From Polaromonas eurypsychrophila (GTDB taxonomy: Bacteria; Pseudomonadota; Gammaproteobacteria; Burkholderiales; Burkholderiaceae_C), in the NCBI RefSeq assembly GCF_014641715.1, contig NZ_BMIG01000010.1, positions 1-64,000 of the forward strand: a stretch of DNA of 64,000 nucleotides, in the 5' to 3' direction. Below the pieces are notes generated by a model. That model was not told where the DNA came from and did not search any database. It saw only the letters and a program-made list of their open reading frames with translations. The stretch's first letter is position 1. Every line of letters starts with the position of its first letter. Positions 30,713 to 38,793 of the stretch are shown here, in pieces. Both the position numbers and the translations under genes were made by a program.

Positions 30713-31957
30713 ATGACCGAACTGCTGAAATCTTCGCTGACGCGCCGCACTGTTTTGCAGGCCGCCGCTATCGGCGCCACAGGAATCAGCCCGGCGCTGC
30801 GTGCCGTGGTGTATGCCCAGGGTTCCGACGCCCCGGAAAAGAAAGAGGTCAAGATCGGATTCATCCCGCTGACCGACTGCGCCAGCATTGTGATGGCCTC
30901 GGTCCTGGGCATTGACAAAAAATACGGCGTCACCATTGTTCCGAGCAAGGAAGCCAGCTGGGCCAGCATCCGTGACAAGGTCATCGCCGGTGAAAACGAC
31001 TTCACCCACATGCTGCTGGGTCAGGCCTACGGCGTCCATCTGGGTGCAGGCGGCGCGAAAAAAGACATGGCCGTGCTGATGACACTGAACCACAACGGCC
31101 AGGCCATCACCCTGAGCAAAAAACTGGCCGATAAAGGCGCAGTGGATGGCCCTTCTCTTGCCAAGCTCATGACCACGGACAAACGTGACTACACCTTTGC
31201 GCAAACCTTCCCCACCGGCACACACGCCATGTGGCTTTACTACTGGCTGGCGGCCAACGGCATCAACCCCATGAAAGATGCAAAAGTCATCACCGTGCCG
31301 CCACCCCAGATGGTGGCCAACATGCGGGTCGGCAACATGGACGGTTACTGCGTCGGCGAGCCCTGGAATCACCGCGCCATCATTGACGGCATTGGCATCA
31401 CAGCGCAAACCACGCAGGACATCTGGAAAGACCACCCGGAAAAGGTGCTCGCCACCACGGGCGACTTCGCCAAAAAGAACCCCAACACCTGCCGCGCTGT
31501 CACCGCAGCGATCCTCGAAGCCGGCAAGTGGATAGATGCCAGCCTGAGCAACAAGACAAAAATGGCTGAAACCATTGCCGACAAAAGCTATGTGAACACC
31601 AGCGTCGATGCCATCAACCAGCGCATTCTGGGTCGTTACCAGAACGGCTTGGGAAAAACCTGGGATGACCCGAACTTCATGAAGTTTTCAGGCGATGGTT
31701 TCGTGAATTTTCCCTACCTGTCTGACGGCATGTGGTTCCTGACGCAGCACAAGCGCTGGGGACTGATCAAGGACCACCCGGACTACCTGGCTGTCGCCAA
31801 ACAGATCAGCCAGATCGACATCTACAAACAAGCCGCCACAGCAGCCAAGGTGAGCCTGCCCAAGGACGCCATGCGGTCCAGCAAGTTGATGGATGGCGTG
31901 GTCTGGGACGGCAAAGACCCGACCAAGTACGCCGACAGCTTCAAAATCAAAGCCTGA
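30713..31957 (+). CDS. nrtA: nitrate ABC transporter substrate-binding protein
   Basis: A 414-residue CmpA/NrtA-family binding protein. The N-terminus has a twin-arginine-like export signal (SSLTRRTVLQAAAIGATG), followed by VKIGFIPLTDCASIVMASVLG. The family segments THMLLGQAYGVHLG, AQTFPTGTHAMWLYYWLAA and MVANMRVGNMDGYCVGEPW are intact. GGAG lies 9 bases before the ATG. It heads the nrtABD operon. NasS, the nitrate-sensing partner of NasT, is a signal-less relative; the export signal here favours the transport role. Confidence 0.93.
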   Translation: MTELLKSSLTRRTVLQAAAIGATGISPALRAVVYAQGSDAPEKKEVKIGFIPLTDCASIVMASVLGIDKKYGVTIVPSKEASWASIRDKVIAGENDFTHMLLGQAYGVHLGAGGAKKDMAVLMTLNHNGQAITLSKKLADKGAVDGPSLAKLMTTDKRDYTFAQTFPTGTHAMWLYYWLAANGINPMKDAKVITVPPPQMVANMRVGNMDGYCVGEPWNHRAIIDGIGITAQTTQDIWKDHPEKVLATTGDFAKKNPNTCRAVTAAILEAGKWIDASLSNKTKMAETIADKSYVNTSVDAINQRILGRYQNGLGKTWDDPNFMKFSGDGFVNFPYLSDGMWFLTQHKRWGLIKDHPDYLAVAKQISQIDIYKQAATAAKVSLPKDAMRSSKLMDGVVWDGKDPTKYADSFKIKA

Positions 31958-31982
31958 TTCAACACAGCCCAAGGAGAACGCC

Positions 31983-32924
31983 ATGGTCGCCGCTGTTTTT
32001 CATGAAATCGACGTCGCTGAGAAGGCTTCGTCCGCTACACATTCAGTAGCAACCTCAGCCCACAAATCGGGGGCACCCGCCCCGCAAGCCATGGCAATTG
32101 AAACCGTTCGGGGAACTCCGCTTGCAGTCAAGCCATCCCGTGATATCTCATTTTTATGGTTGGTCATCATGCCGCCCGTCTTGGGCTTTGGCCTCCTGGT
32201 GCTGCTGTGGATGGCAATATCCATCACCACCAAGGGGAGCATTCCAACGCCAGCGGATACGTTTACCCAGGCGCTCAGTCTTTTCAGCGACCCTTTCTAC
32301 AGCAAAGGGCCCAACGACCAGGGCATAGGCTGGAACGTGTTGTCATCGCTCAAGCGCGTGGCCCTGGGTTTTGGCCTGGCCGCCGTCGTGGGCATCCCGG
32401 TAGGCTTCATGATTGGGCGCTTCAAATTTCTAAGCACCATGTTCAACCCGCTTATCAGCCTGCTGCGGCCGGTGTCGCCACTGGCCTGGCTGCCCATCGG
32501 CCTGCTGGTATTCAAGGGCGCAAATCCGGCCGCGATCTGGACCATTTTTATCTGCTCAATCTGGCCCATGATCATCAACACCGCGGTCGGTGTGCAGCGC
32601 GTACCGCAGGACTACATGAACGTGGCGCGGGTGCTCAATCTCAGCGAGTGGAAAATCCTCACCAAAATTCTCTTCCCCGCCGTGCTGCCCTACATGCTCA
32701 CTGGCGTGCGTCTGGCCGTCGGCACCGCCTGGCTGGTGATTGTGGCGGCCGAGATGCTGACCGGTGGCGTCGGCATCGGCTTCTGGGTCTGGGACGAGTG
32801 GAACAACCTCAACGTCAAAAACATCATCATCGCGATTTTTGTCATCGGCATCGTGGGCCTGCTGCTCGAGTTCGCACTGATCAAGCTGGCCACTGCGTTT
32901 ACCTTTGAAGACGTCAAAAATTAG
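31983..32924 (+). CDS. nrtB: nitrate ABC transporter permease
   Basis: A 313-residue inner-membrane permease with an N-terminal cytoplasmic extension of about 55 residues and six hydrophobic segments. The EAA-type loop is in VPQDYMNVARVLNLSEWKIL, about residues 210-230. AAGGAGAA lies just upstream of the ATG. It lies 25 bases after nrtA. The closing LLEFALIKLATAFTFEDVKN-type tail is typical of NrtB/SsuC-like permeases. Confidence 0.94.
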   Translation: MVAAVFHEIDVAEKASSATHSVATSAHKSGAPAPQAMAIETVRGTPLAVKPSRDISFLWLVIMPPVLGFGLLVLLWMAISITTKGSIPTPADTFTQALSLFSDPFYSKGPNDQGIGWNVLSSLKRVALGFGLAAVVGIPVGFMIGRFKFLSTMFNPLISLLRPVSPLAWLPIGLLVFKGANPAAIWTIFICSIWPMIINTAVGVQRVPQDYMNVARVLNLSEWKILTKILFPAVLPYMLTGVRLAVGTAWLVIVAAEMLTGGVGIGFWVWDEWNNLNVKNIIIAIFVIGIVGLLLEFALIKLATAFTFEDVKN

Positions 32925-32948
32925 GTCTTACCACGCAAGGAGTAGCAC

Positions 32949-33764
32949 ATGAGCGAATCTTTCACCACCAAATACATCGAAGTCCAGGGCGTTGCGCAAA
33001 CCTTCAAAACCAAGAAGGGACCGTTCTGCGCCCTGCAGGACATCAACCTGGCGGTGGCCAAGGGCGAGTTCGTTGCGCTGATTGGCCACTCTGGATGCGG
33101 CAAGTCGACCTTGCTCAACCTGATTGCCGGCCTGACCACGCCAACCGAAGGCAGCCTGCTTTGCGCCAACCGTGAAATCGCCGGCCCGGGACCGGAGCGC
33201 GCAGTGGTGTTCCAGAACCATTCCTTGCTGCCCTGGCTCACCTGTTTCGAAAATGTCTACCTCGCCGTCGAGCGGGTTTTTGCAGCGACCGAGAGCAGAG
33301 CCCAGCTCAAGGCGCGCACCGACGCCGCACTCGCGATGGTCGGTTTGAGCCCGGCCGCGCAAAAACGCCCCGGCGAAATTTCAGGCGGTATGAAGCAGCG
33401 GGTTGGCATTGCACGCGCGCTGTGCATGGAACCCAAAGTGTTGCTGCTCGATGAACCTTTCGGCGCACTTGACGCGCTGACCCGCGCCAAGCTGCAGGAC
33501 GAACTGCTGCAGATCGTGGCTACCACGCAGAGCACGGTGGTCATGGTGACGCACGACGTGGACGAGGCGGTGCTGCTGTCCGACCGGATTGTGATGATGA
33601 CCAATGGTCCCTCAGCCACTATCGGCGAGATCCTGCAGGTCGATCTCCCGCGGCCTCGTTCGCGTGTGGCGCTGGCCGAGGACATCCGTTATGTCGGTTA
33701 CCGCAAAGCTGTGATCGACTTCCTCTACACCCGCCAGGCCCACGTGGAAAAACTGACGGCCTGA
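32949..33764 (+). CDS. nrtD: nitrate ABC transporter ATP-binding protein
   Basis: A 271-residue ABC ATPase. Walker A is GHSGCGKSTLLN (about residues 49-60), Q-loop VVFQNHSLLPWLT, signature SGGMKQRVGIARAL, Walker B VLLLDEPFGALD, and H-loop MVTHDVDEA. It has no C-terminal binding-protein-like domain, so it corresponds to NrtD rather than the cyanobacterial NrtC. AAGGAG precedes the start. Confidence 0.94.
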   Translation: MSESFTTKYIEVQGVAQTFKTKKGPFCALQDINLAVAKGEFVALIGHSGCGKSTLLNLIAGLTTPTEGSLLCANREIAGPGPERAVVFQNHSLLPWLTCFENVYLAVERVFAATESRAQLKARTDAALAMVGLSPAAQKRPGEISGGMKQRVGIARALCMEPKVLLLDEPFGALDALTRAKLQDELLQIVATTQSTVVMVTHDVDEAVLLSDRIVMMTNGPSATIGEILQVDLPRPRSRVALAEDIRYVGYRKAVIDFLYTRQAHVEKLTA

Positions 33765-33788
33765 ACGGTCGCGCCCCGTGCGGACTAC

Positions 33789-33809
33789 GCGCCGGTGAGC
33801 CACCGGCGC
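33789..33809 (+). terminator. GC-rich hairpin after nrtD
   Basis: GCGCCGGTG and CACCGGCGC form a perfect 9-bp stem with a three-base loop, 25 bases after the nrtD stop. There is no T tract, so it may stabilise the mRNA end or act with Rho rather than as an intrinsic terminator. The rest of the 286-base gap to narK holds no gene. Confidence 0.4.
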
Positions 33810-33992
33810 ATGCCAGCGCCCACGTCCGGAAAAAACAGGGCAGGACGGCGACCAACACAATCCGGCGCTCCGACCCGGCACATCTGCAGGCACAGATGAC
33901 CGCAAAACGCCCGCAAATCGGGCGACGCATCAAAATGAACAGCCTCCAGCGCTCGATTGCGCCGCAAAAGTGAATTTTCCGGCGCCCCAAGG

Positions 33993-34007
33993 TGGCACGT
34001 TTCTCGC
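33993..34007 (+). promoter_or_regulatory. sigma-54 type promoter upstream of narK
   Basis: TGGCAC, five bases, TCGC: GG and GC are ten bases apart and only the T of TTGC differs. The predicted start is about 34019, 32 bases before the gene. A palindrome TTCTGTGAA/TTCACAGAA (34013-34038) overlaps the start point. Confidence 0.65.
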
Positions 34008-34050
34008 ACTGATTCTGTGAATAACGATTTTCACAGAAAGAGTTTGCACC

Positions 34051-35268
34051 ATGTCCGGGTTCCGTCATTTCCTGAAAGCTGGCCACGCGCCCACACTGGG
34101 TGCGGCGTTCTTTTACTTCGCATTTTCCTGCTGCATCTGGGTCATGAATGGGGCGATGGCGCCTTTTATTTCAGAAATCTACAACCTCTCACCGACCCAA
34201 AAGGGCGTGATGCTGTCAGTGCCGATTTTTGCCGGCGCTCTGATGCGTTTTCCGCTCGGGGTACTGGCCCAGTACATAGGGCGAAAAAACGCCACCCTGG
34301 TCGAAATGGGCCTGATCATGGTGGCCTTGCTGTTCGGTTATTTCTTTGTTGACTCCTACAACAGCCTGCTGGCGATGGGTGTGCTGCTGGGCATTGCCGG
34401 CGCCAGCTTTGGCGTGGCGCTCAGTCTGGGCTCGGGCTCTTTCCCGGCCCGCTACAAAGGGCTGGCCATGGGCCTGGTCGGTGCCGGCAACGTCGGCACC
34501 GCCGTTTCGGTCCTGATCGCGCCTGCGCTGGCGCAGCGTTTCGGCTGGCAGTCGGTCTACGGCATCGCGGCCGTGGCGATGCTGCTGCCGCTGATCGCCA
34601 TGATCCTCTTCGCGAAAGAACCCGACGACGTGGACAGCCACGCCACGCTGCGCGAACACGTCGCTTGCCTGTTCGAAAAAGACGGCTGGGCTTTCAGCCT
34701 GATTTACGCCGTGACTTTTTGTGGTTTCATCGGCCTGGCGACCTTTCTACCCTCCTACTACTACGACCAGTTTGGCGTGAGCAAGGTGCAGGCCGGGCAG
34801 TTGTCCATGCTGGCAGCTTTCATGGGCGCCGCGTTGCGGATTTTTGGCGGCTGGATCTCGGACCGCTGGGGCGGCGTGAACACACTGAGCGTGGTGCTGC
34901 TGACCATCGCCGTCACGCTGGTGCTGTGCGGCCTGGCAGGCAGTTCGCTGGTGGGCACGACGCTGCTGGTGATGCTGTGTTTTGCGGCGCTGGGCGCCGG
35001 CAACGGCGCCTTGTTTCAGTTGGTTCCGCTGCGCTGGCCGCTGGCCACGGCGGTGGCCGGCTCCATGATTGGCGAGATAGGCGCCCTCGGCGGCGGCCTG
35101 GTGCCCAACGCCATGGGCCTGTCCAAACAATATGCCGGCAGCTACATGTGGGGATTTTTCTTCTTTGCTGCACTGTCCGTGGGCATGCTGGTGATGCTCC
35201 GGGTGATGCAAATCCGCTGGACCCGCACCTGGGCTGAAAAGGGTGGGCGGGCGCGTAGCGATCACTGA
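34051..35268 (+). CDS. narK: NarK-type nitrate/nitrite transporter (MFS)
   Basis: A 405-residue major facilitator protein with 12 transmembrane segments. Nitrate/nitrite porter marks are visible: the RFPLGVLAQYIGRKN loop after TM2, the glycine-rich GIAGASFGVALSLGSGSFPA of TM5, and in the second half GEIGALGGGLVPNAMG. These correspond to the nitrate signature motifs and substrate arginine region. It works in nitrate import or nitrite exchange alongside the ABC system; having both is common in assimilatory clusters. The 3' end takes part in an inverted repeat. Confidence 0.93.
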   Translation: MSGFRHFLKAGHAPTLGAAFFYFAFSCCIWVMNGAMAPFISEIYNLSPTQKGVMLSVPIFAGALMRFPLGVLAQYIGRKNATLVEMGLIMVALLFGYFFVDSYNSLLAMGVLLGIAGASFGVALSLGSGSFPARYKGLAMGLVGAGNVGTAVSVLIAPALAQRFGWQSVYGIAAVAMLLPLIAMILFAKEPDDVDSHATLREHVACLFEKDGWAFSLIYAVTFCGFIGLATFLPSYYYDQFGVSKVQAGQLSMLAAFMGAALRIFGGWISDRWGGVNTLSVVLLTIAVTLVLCGLAGSSLVGTTLLVMLCFAALGAGNGALFQLVPLRWPLATAVAGSMIGEIGALGGGLVPNAMGLSKQYAGSYMWGFFFFAALSVGMLVMLRVMQIRWTRTWAEKGGRARSDH

Positions 35269-35307
35269 GCGTAGCCAAGGAAAAGCGCATCGCGCTTTTG
35301 CCCACCC
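35241..35307. repeat. nested inverted repeat at the narK 3' end
   Basis: GGGTGGGC (35241-35248, inside narK) pairs with GCCCACCC (35300-35307). Within it AAAAGCGC and GCGCTTTT form a perfect 8-bp stem. TTT follows. This could end the narK transcript. Confidence 0.5.
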
Positions 35308-35308
35308 T

Positions 35309-35498
35309 TTCAGCGCAGGCTAACTTTTCGAAGAAAAGTTAAGCGCAGCGGGGCCGAAGCTAAAAGGGTCCCCGTGCCGCGCACGCAGTGCGTGATCAGC
35401 GCAGTTAATAAGCGCTGGCGGCGCTTGGCCAACTTTTCAGTGCAGGCTAACTTTTCGAAGAAAAGTTAGGCGCAGCGAGCCGAAACAAAAAGGGCAAC
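35309..35498. repeat. two tandem copies of a hairpin-containing repeat
   Basis: Two near-identical units of about 60 bases start at 35309 and 35436. Each contains GCAGGCTAACTTTTCGAAGA and the palindrome AACTTTTC/GAAAAGTT, then GCGCAGCG and AAAAGGG. They are separated by about 65 bases of unrelated sequence. The 442-base stretch 35269-35710 has no gene; the rest holds a repeat B copy. Confidence 0.75.
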
Positions 35499-35548
35499 CC
35501 CGCACGCAGTCCATGATCGGCAGGATTCAGTATGTTTTAGGCATGTCG

Positions 35549-35594
35549 CCCCTATCCAGCGGGCGCAAGCAGCTATTAACTTGATAGCAAATAG
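35549..35594. repeat. dispersed repeat B copy
   Basis: CCTATCCAGCGGGCGCAAGC followed by AGCTATTAACTTGATAGCAA. It lies upstream of the receiver-cyclase gene. Confidence 0.7.
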
Positions 35595-35710
35595 GCCCCT
35601 GCTTTCGAATTTGAGCGGATCAAGCGGTGCAAGGCCAGGGCTGATCCAGGAACAGGCACAAAGCACTGGTAAGCTCAAAACCTGCATCCACTGTTCAATG
35701 GAATAAAAAG

Positions 35711-36826
35711 ATGGCCATGATTGTGGCAATTGACGACGACGAAACGATCCGCGCGCTGATTGCTGCGGCACTGCGCTTCGAGGGCTATGAAGTGATGGAG
35801 GCGGAAGACGGCGCCGCTGGACTGGCGCTGGTGCGGGACTACCGGCCGGACCTGGTCGTCAGCGATGTCAACATGCCGGTGATGGACGGCTTTTCCATGC
35901 TGCAGACCCTGCGCGCGGATCCCTCCATTCAGGCGACACCTGTCATTTTACTGACCTCGCTGCAAGAGCGTGAACACATGCGCAGCGGCATGTCCAGCGG
36001 GGCCGACGACTACCTGACCAAGCCGCTGGTTTTTGATGAGCTGCGCGATGCCGTCGCTACCCAGCTCAACAAACACCTGATGCGCCAGACCGCCCAGGCA
36101 CAGGCCGTCGGCACCGCGATTGACGCCGCCCTGCAAGAACAAAAAAAGCGGCTGAGCCGGCTGTACGAAGAAAAACTGCTGGCCGAACTGAGCGAAAAAT
36201 GGCCTTCCGCCGATTCGCTGGTGGAAGACCAGAAATTTGCCAACGCCACGGTGTTGTTCGTCGACGTCGTCAACTTCCCGGCGCTGGCGGAGAAGCTGTC
36301 GAGCACCGAACTCAGCGAGGTGGTGCGCGAGTTCTACAACAACGCCGGCGACACGGTTTACCTGTTTGGCGCCTACCACATGCAGTTTGTCGGCGAGGGC
36401 CTGCTGGCGGTGTTTGTTGACAGCACGGACACTGACACCGTCAACAACGGCCTGCGCGCCACCAAAGCGGCTTTGGGCCTGATCACATCGGCCCAGCGCG
36501 TGCAGGGCTTTCTGGCCAGCCATTTCCCCGGTCGCTCGCTGCCGCGTTTCGAGGTCAGCGTGGGCCTGAACAGCGGGGCCGTGACGCTGGCCAAACTGCA
36601 GGACGCGCTGCGCGGCAAGTCCCAGATCCTGCCCGTGGGCGACACCGTCAGCGCCAGCATGCTGCTGCAAAAGGAGGCCAACAAGGCGGGCTGGAAGATC
36701 GCCGCCAGCGCCACCTTGCTGCGCGAGGTGGCTGGCGCAGTGAAGATTGGCCGGCGCAAGCGTTTTTCCCTGCCGGAGCGCAGCAGTGCGCTCGACGGCA
36801 TCGAGCTGCTGGGCCTGGCGAGCTAG
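35711..36826 (+). CDS. response regulator with degenerate class III cyclase domain
   Basis: A 371-residue protein. The receiver domain (residues 1-120) is complete: acidic pair in VAIDDDE, phospho-acceptor Asp in LVVSDVNMPVMDGF, Thr/Ser in LLTS and Lys in YLTKPL. A helical linker follows, then a class III adenylate/guanylate cyclase-like domain from about residue 177. The first metal Asp is present (VLFVDVVNF), but the second, usually GDG or GDA, is GEG. In the GDTV region the catalytic Asn is Ser and the catalytic Arg position is Leu (GDTVSASMLL). It may therefore be inactive or altered. It sits between narK and the phosphatase/kinase gene, so a role in nitrate or nitrogen signalling is possible but inferred. 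Confidence 0.85.
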   Translation: MAMIVAIDDDETIRALIAAALRFEGYEVMEAEDGAAGLALVRDYRPDLVVSDVNMPVMDGFSMLQTLRADPSIQATPVILLTSLQEREHMRSGMSSGADDYLTKPLVFDELRDAVATQLNKHLMRQTAQAQAVGTAIDAALQEQKKRLSRLYEEKLLAELSEKWPSADSLVEDQKFANATVLFVDVVNFPALAEKLSSTELSEVVREFYNNAGDTVYLFGAYHMQFVGEGLLAVFVDSTDTDTVNNGLRATKAALGLITSAQRVQGFLASHFPGRSLPRFEVSVGLNSGAVTLAKLQDALRGKSQILPVGDTVSASMLLQKEANKAGWKIAASATLLREVAGAVKIGRRKRFSLPERSSALDGIELLGLAS

Positions 36827-36828
36827 CA

Positions 36829-36886
36829 ATTTGCTACAAAATAAATAGCTGCATGCGCCCACTCCGTATGGGCTGGAGGCCAAAAA
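36829..36886. repeat. dispersed repeat B copy, inverted
   Basis: TTTGCTACAAAATAAATAGC, then TGCATGCGCCC and TATGGGCTGGAGGCC. It lies in the gap between the convergent receiver-cyclase and kinase genes. Confidence 0.8.
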
Positions 36887-36919
36887 TGCCCTCAATCGTC
36901 GCCAGCCCGACTGCTTCGC

Positions 36920-38729
36920 CTAGGTGGGCAAAAACAGCAGCCAAACCACCAGCAGCAGGTTGAGCAGCACCGACAGGGCCAGGCCGATCTTCCACAGGGC
37001 CACCGGATCGCGCTGGATCAGCGGCGTTGCAGCAAGTGCCGTCAGAGAGCGCGAGGCGCCGCGCTCAATCGCAAGCAGCAGTTCCTCGGCCGTTTCAAAA
37101 CGCTGACGCTTGTCGCGCGCCACGGCCTTGAGCACCACATGGTCGAGCCAGATCGGCACTTCCGGGTTGTGCCGGCTGGGCGCAGTGGGGTCGCGGTAAT
37201 AACGGCCCGCCTGGTATGGCAGCACCTCACCGTAGGGCAACTTGCCGGTCAACAACTGGTAGAGACTCACGCCCAGCGCAAACAGGTCACTCTGCGCGTC
37301 GGGCATTTCTTCCGGGCCGTCTTTGCCCGCCGCCGCGGCCCGGCTGCTGAAACCCCACTGCTCCGGGTTGATGTAGCTCGGCGTGCCGGCGTGCAGCTTG
37401 CGCATGGCCTCGGGCTCGCGCCCGGTCAGCGCCACGCCCAGGTCCAGCACCCGCAACACGCCGTCTTCACCCTGGTGCAGGTTGGCGGGCTTGATGTCGC
37501 GGTGAATGACATGCTGGCGATGAAGCAGGCCCAGCGCCGTGACCGCCTGGGTGGCCAGCGCCAGCACTTGGGGCAGGCTGAAGCGGTGTTTGCGGTCCAG
37601 CATCTGCTGCAGGGTTTCACCGGCATGCCAGTCATACAGCAGGTAAAACGCGCCCGGCTCACCGCCACCGGGCAGCCGGTCATGCAGGTGCACCAGGTGG
37701 TCTGCCACGCTGGATGAACCCATGCGCCTGGCCAGCCAGGCTTCGTGCGCCAGCATGGCGCGCTCCTGCGGGTCATGTGCGCGCGCAGGGTGCAGGGTTT
37801 TCAGGGCATACAGCTTGCCGCTGGTGGCCGGCGCAGCCTCAGCGGCGTTCGGGCCGGGGGCATTCCACCTGACTTGATAAAAGCACGTTAACGCCGTTGT
37901 CGGCCACCGGCGCGGTCACGGTCAAGCCGTCCAGGCTGTCACCAACCCTGAGCTTGCCCGGCACCGGCAAGGTCAGCGCGCGCCGGTTTTCATCGTCCAG
38001 CGTGGCATCGAGCAAGCCCAGCACGCGGACCACCAGCGCGGTGGCGTTGTCCGGCGTACCCGCTGCAATTGCGGCATCTACCATCTGGCGGCTGATGCGC
38101 TGCGCCTGGCCTTCCACGTTCGGCGGCGCGTCCGCGCTGGCCAGGGCCTGGAGTTTTTTGTCCGACATGACGTTGTGCACGCCGTCCGACAACAGCACAA
38201 ATACATCGCCAAGCTGCAAGTCACCCTGCGTGTAGTCCATCACCAGGCGGTCTTCCGCCCCCACGCAACGCAGCAACTGGTGCCGCAGGTCCGGATGGTC
38301 CATCACGTGGTCGGTGGTCAGTTGCGTCATGCGGCCTTCACGCAACAGGTAGGCGCGGGTGTCGCCCACATGCGCCAACGCGTACGACTGGCCGCGCAAC
38401 ACCAGCGCTGTCAGCGTGGTCAGCCCAAGGGCCGGGTGGCGGCGCCGGTTCAATCCGGCCAGCCAGGCGTTCTGCGCGCCAATGATGCGGTCCAGCGCGA
38501 CGGTGGTGTCCCAGGTTTCGGGCGTGCCGTAATAGTCGCGTACCAGGCTGGTCACGGTGGTTTGTGCGGCTTCCTGGCCCATGCCGCCGGTACTGACGCC
38601 GTCGGCAATCGCCACGATGGAGCCCATGCCCTGCTGGCCCGGCTTCGGCAGCATGGCGGCGCAGAAGTCCTCATTGACGTCCTTGCGGCCGGCGAGTGTT
38701 GCGAACCCAATGTCTATGTCAAAGGCCAT
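36920..38729 (-). pseudogene. bifunctional PP2C phosphatase / Ser-Thr kinase, frameshifted
   Basis: The 5' part (38729 to about 37880) encodes a PP2C phosphatase: MAFDIDIGFATLAGRKDVNEDF, then IADGVSTGGMGQEAA, HVGDTRAYLLREG and LLSDGVHNVM, ending DNATALVV. The 3' part encodes a kinase with HRDIKPANL, DLGVALTG, APE-like PSYINPEQWG and a C-terminal membrane anchor (IGLALSVLLNLLLVVWLLFL). The parts are in different frames. Removing one T from the T4 run at 37879-37882 joins them through NVLYQVRWNAPG to KLYALKTLHPARAH, which contains the ATP-binding Lys. A separate kinase start at 37756 would lack that Lys. The intact protein would be about 602 residues. A related kinase gene lies beside the nirBD-nasA-type genes in pseudomonads. 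Sequencing error is possible. Confidence 0.82.
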
Positions 38730-38793
38730 GCACCAAAGCAGGCAAGTTTCGCACCCAAATTTGGTGCGCTGCAGCAAATCGTGAGGGACTTCA

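Noticed and set aside
37870..37890. Programmed +1 frameshifting in the phosphatase/kinase
   Set aside because: There is no in-frame stop or internal Shine-Dalgarno-like sequence at the slip site, so a plain one-base insertion is simpler.
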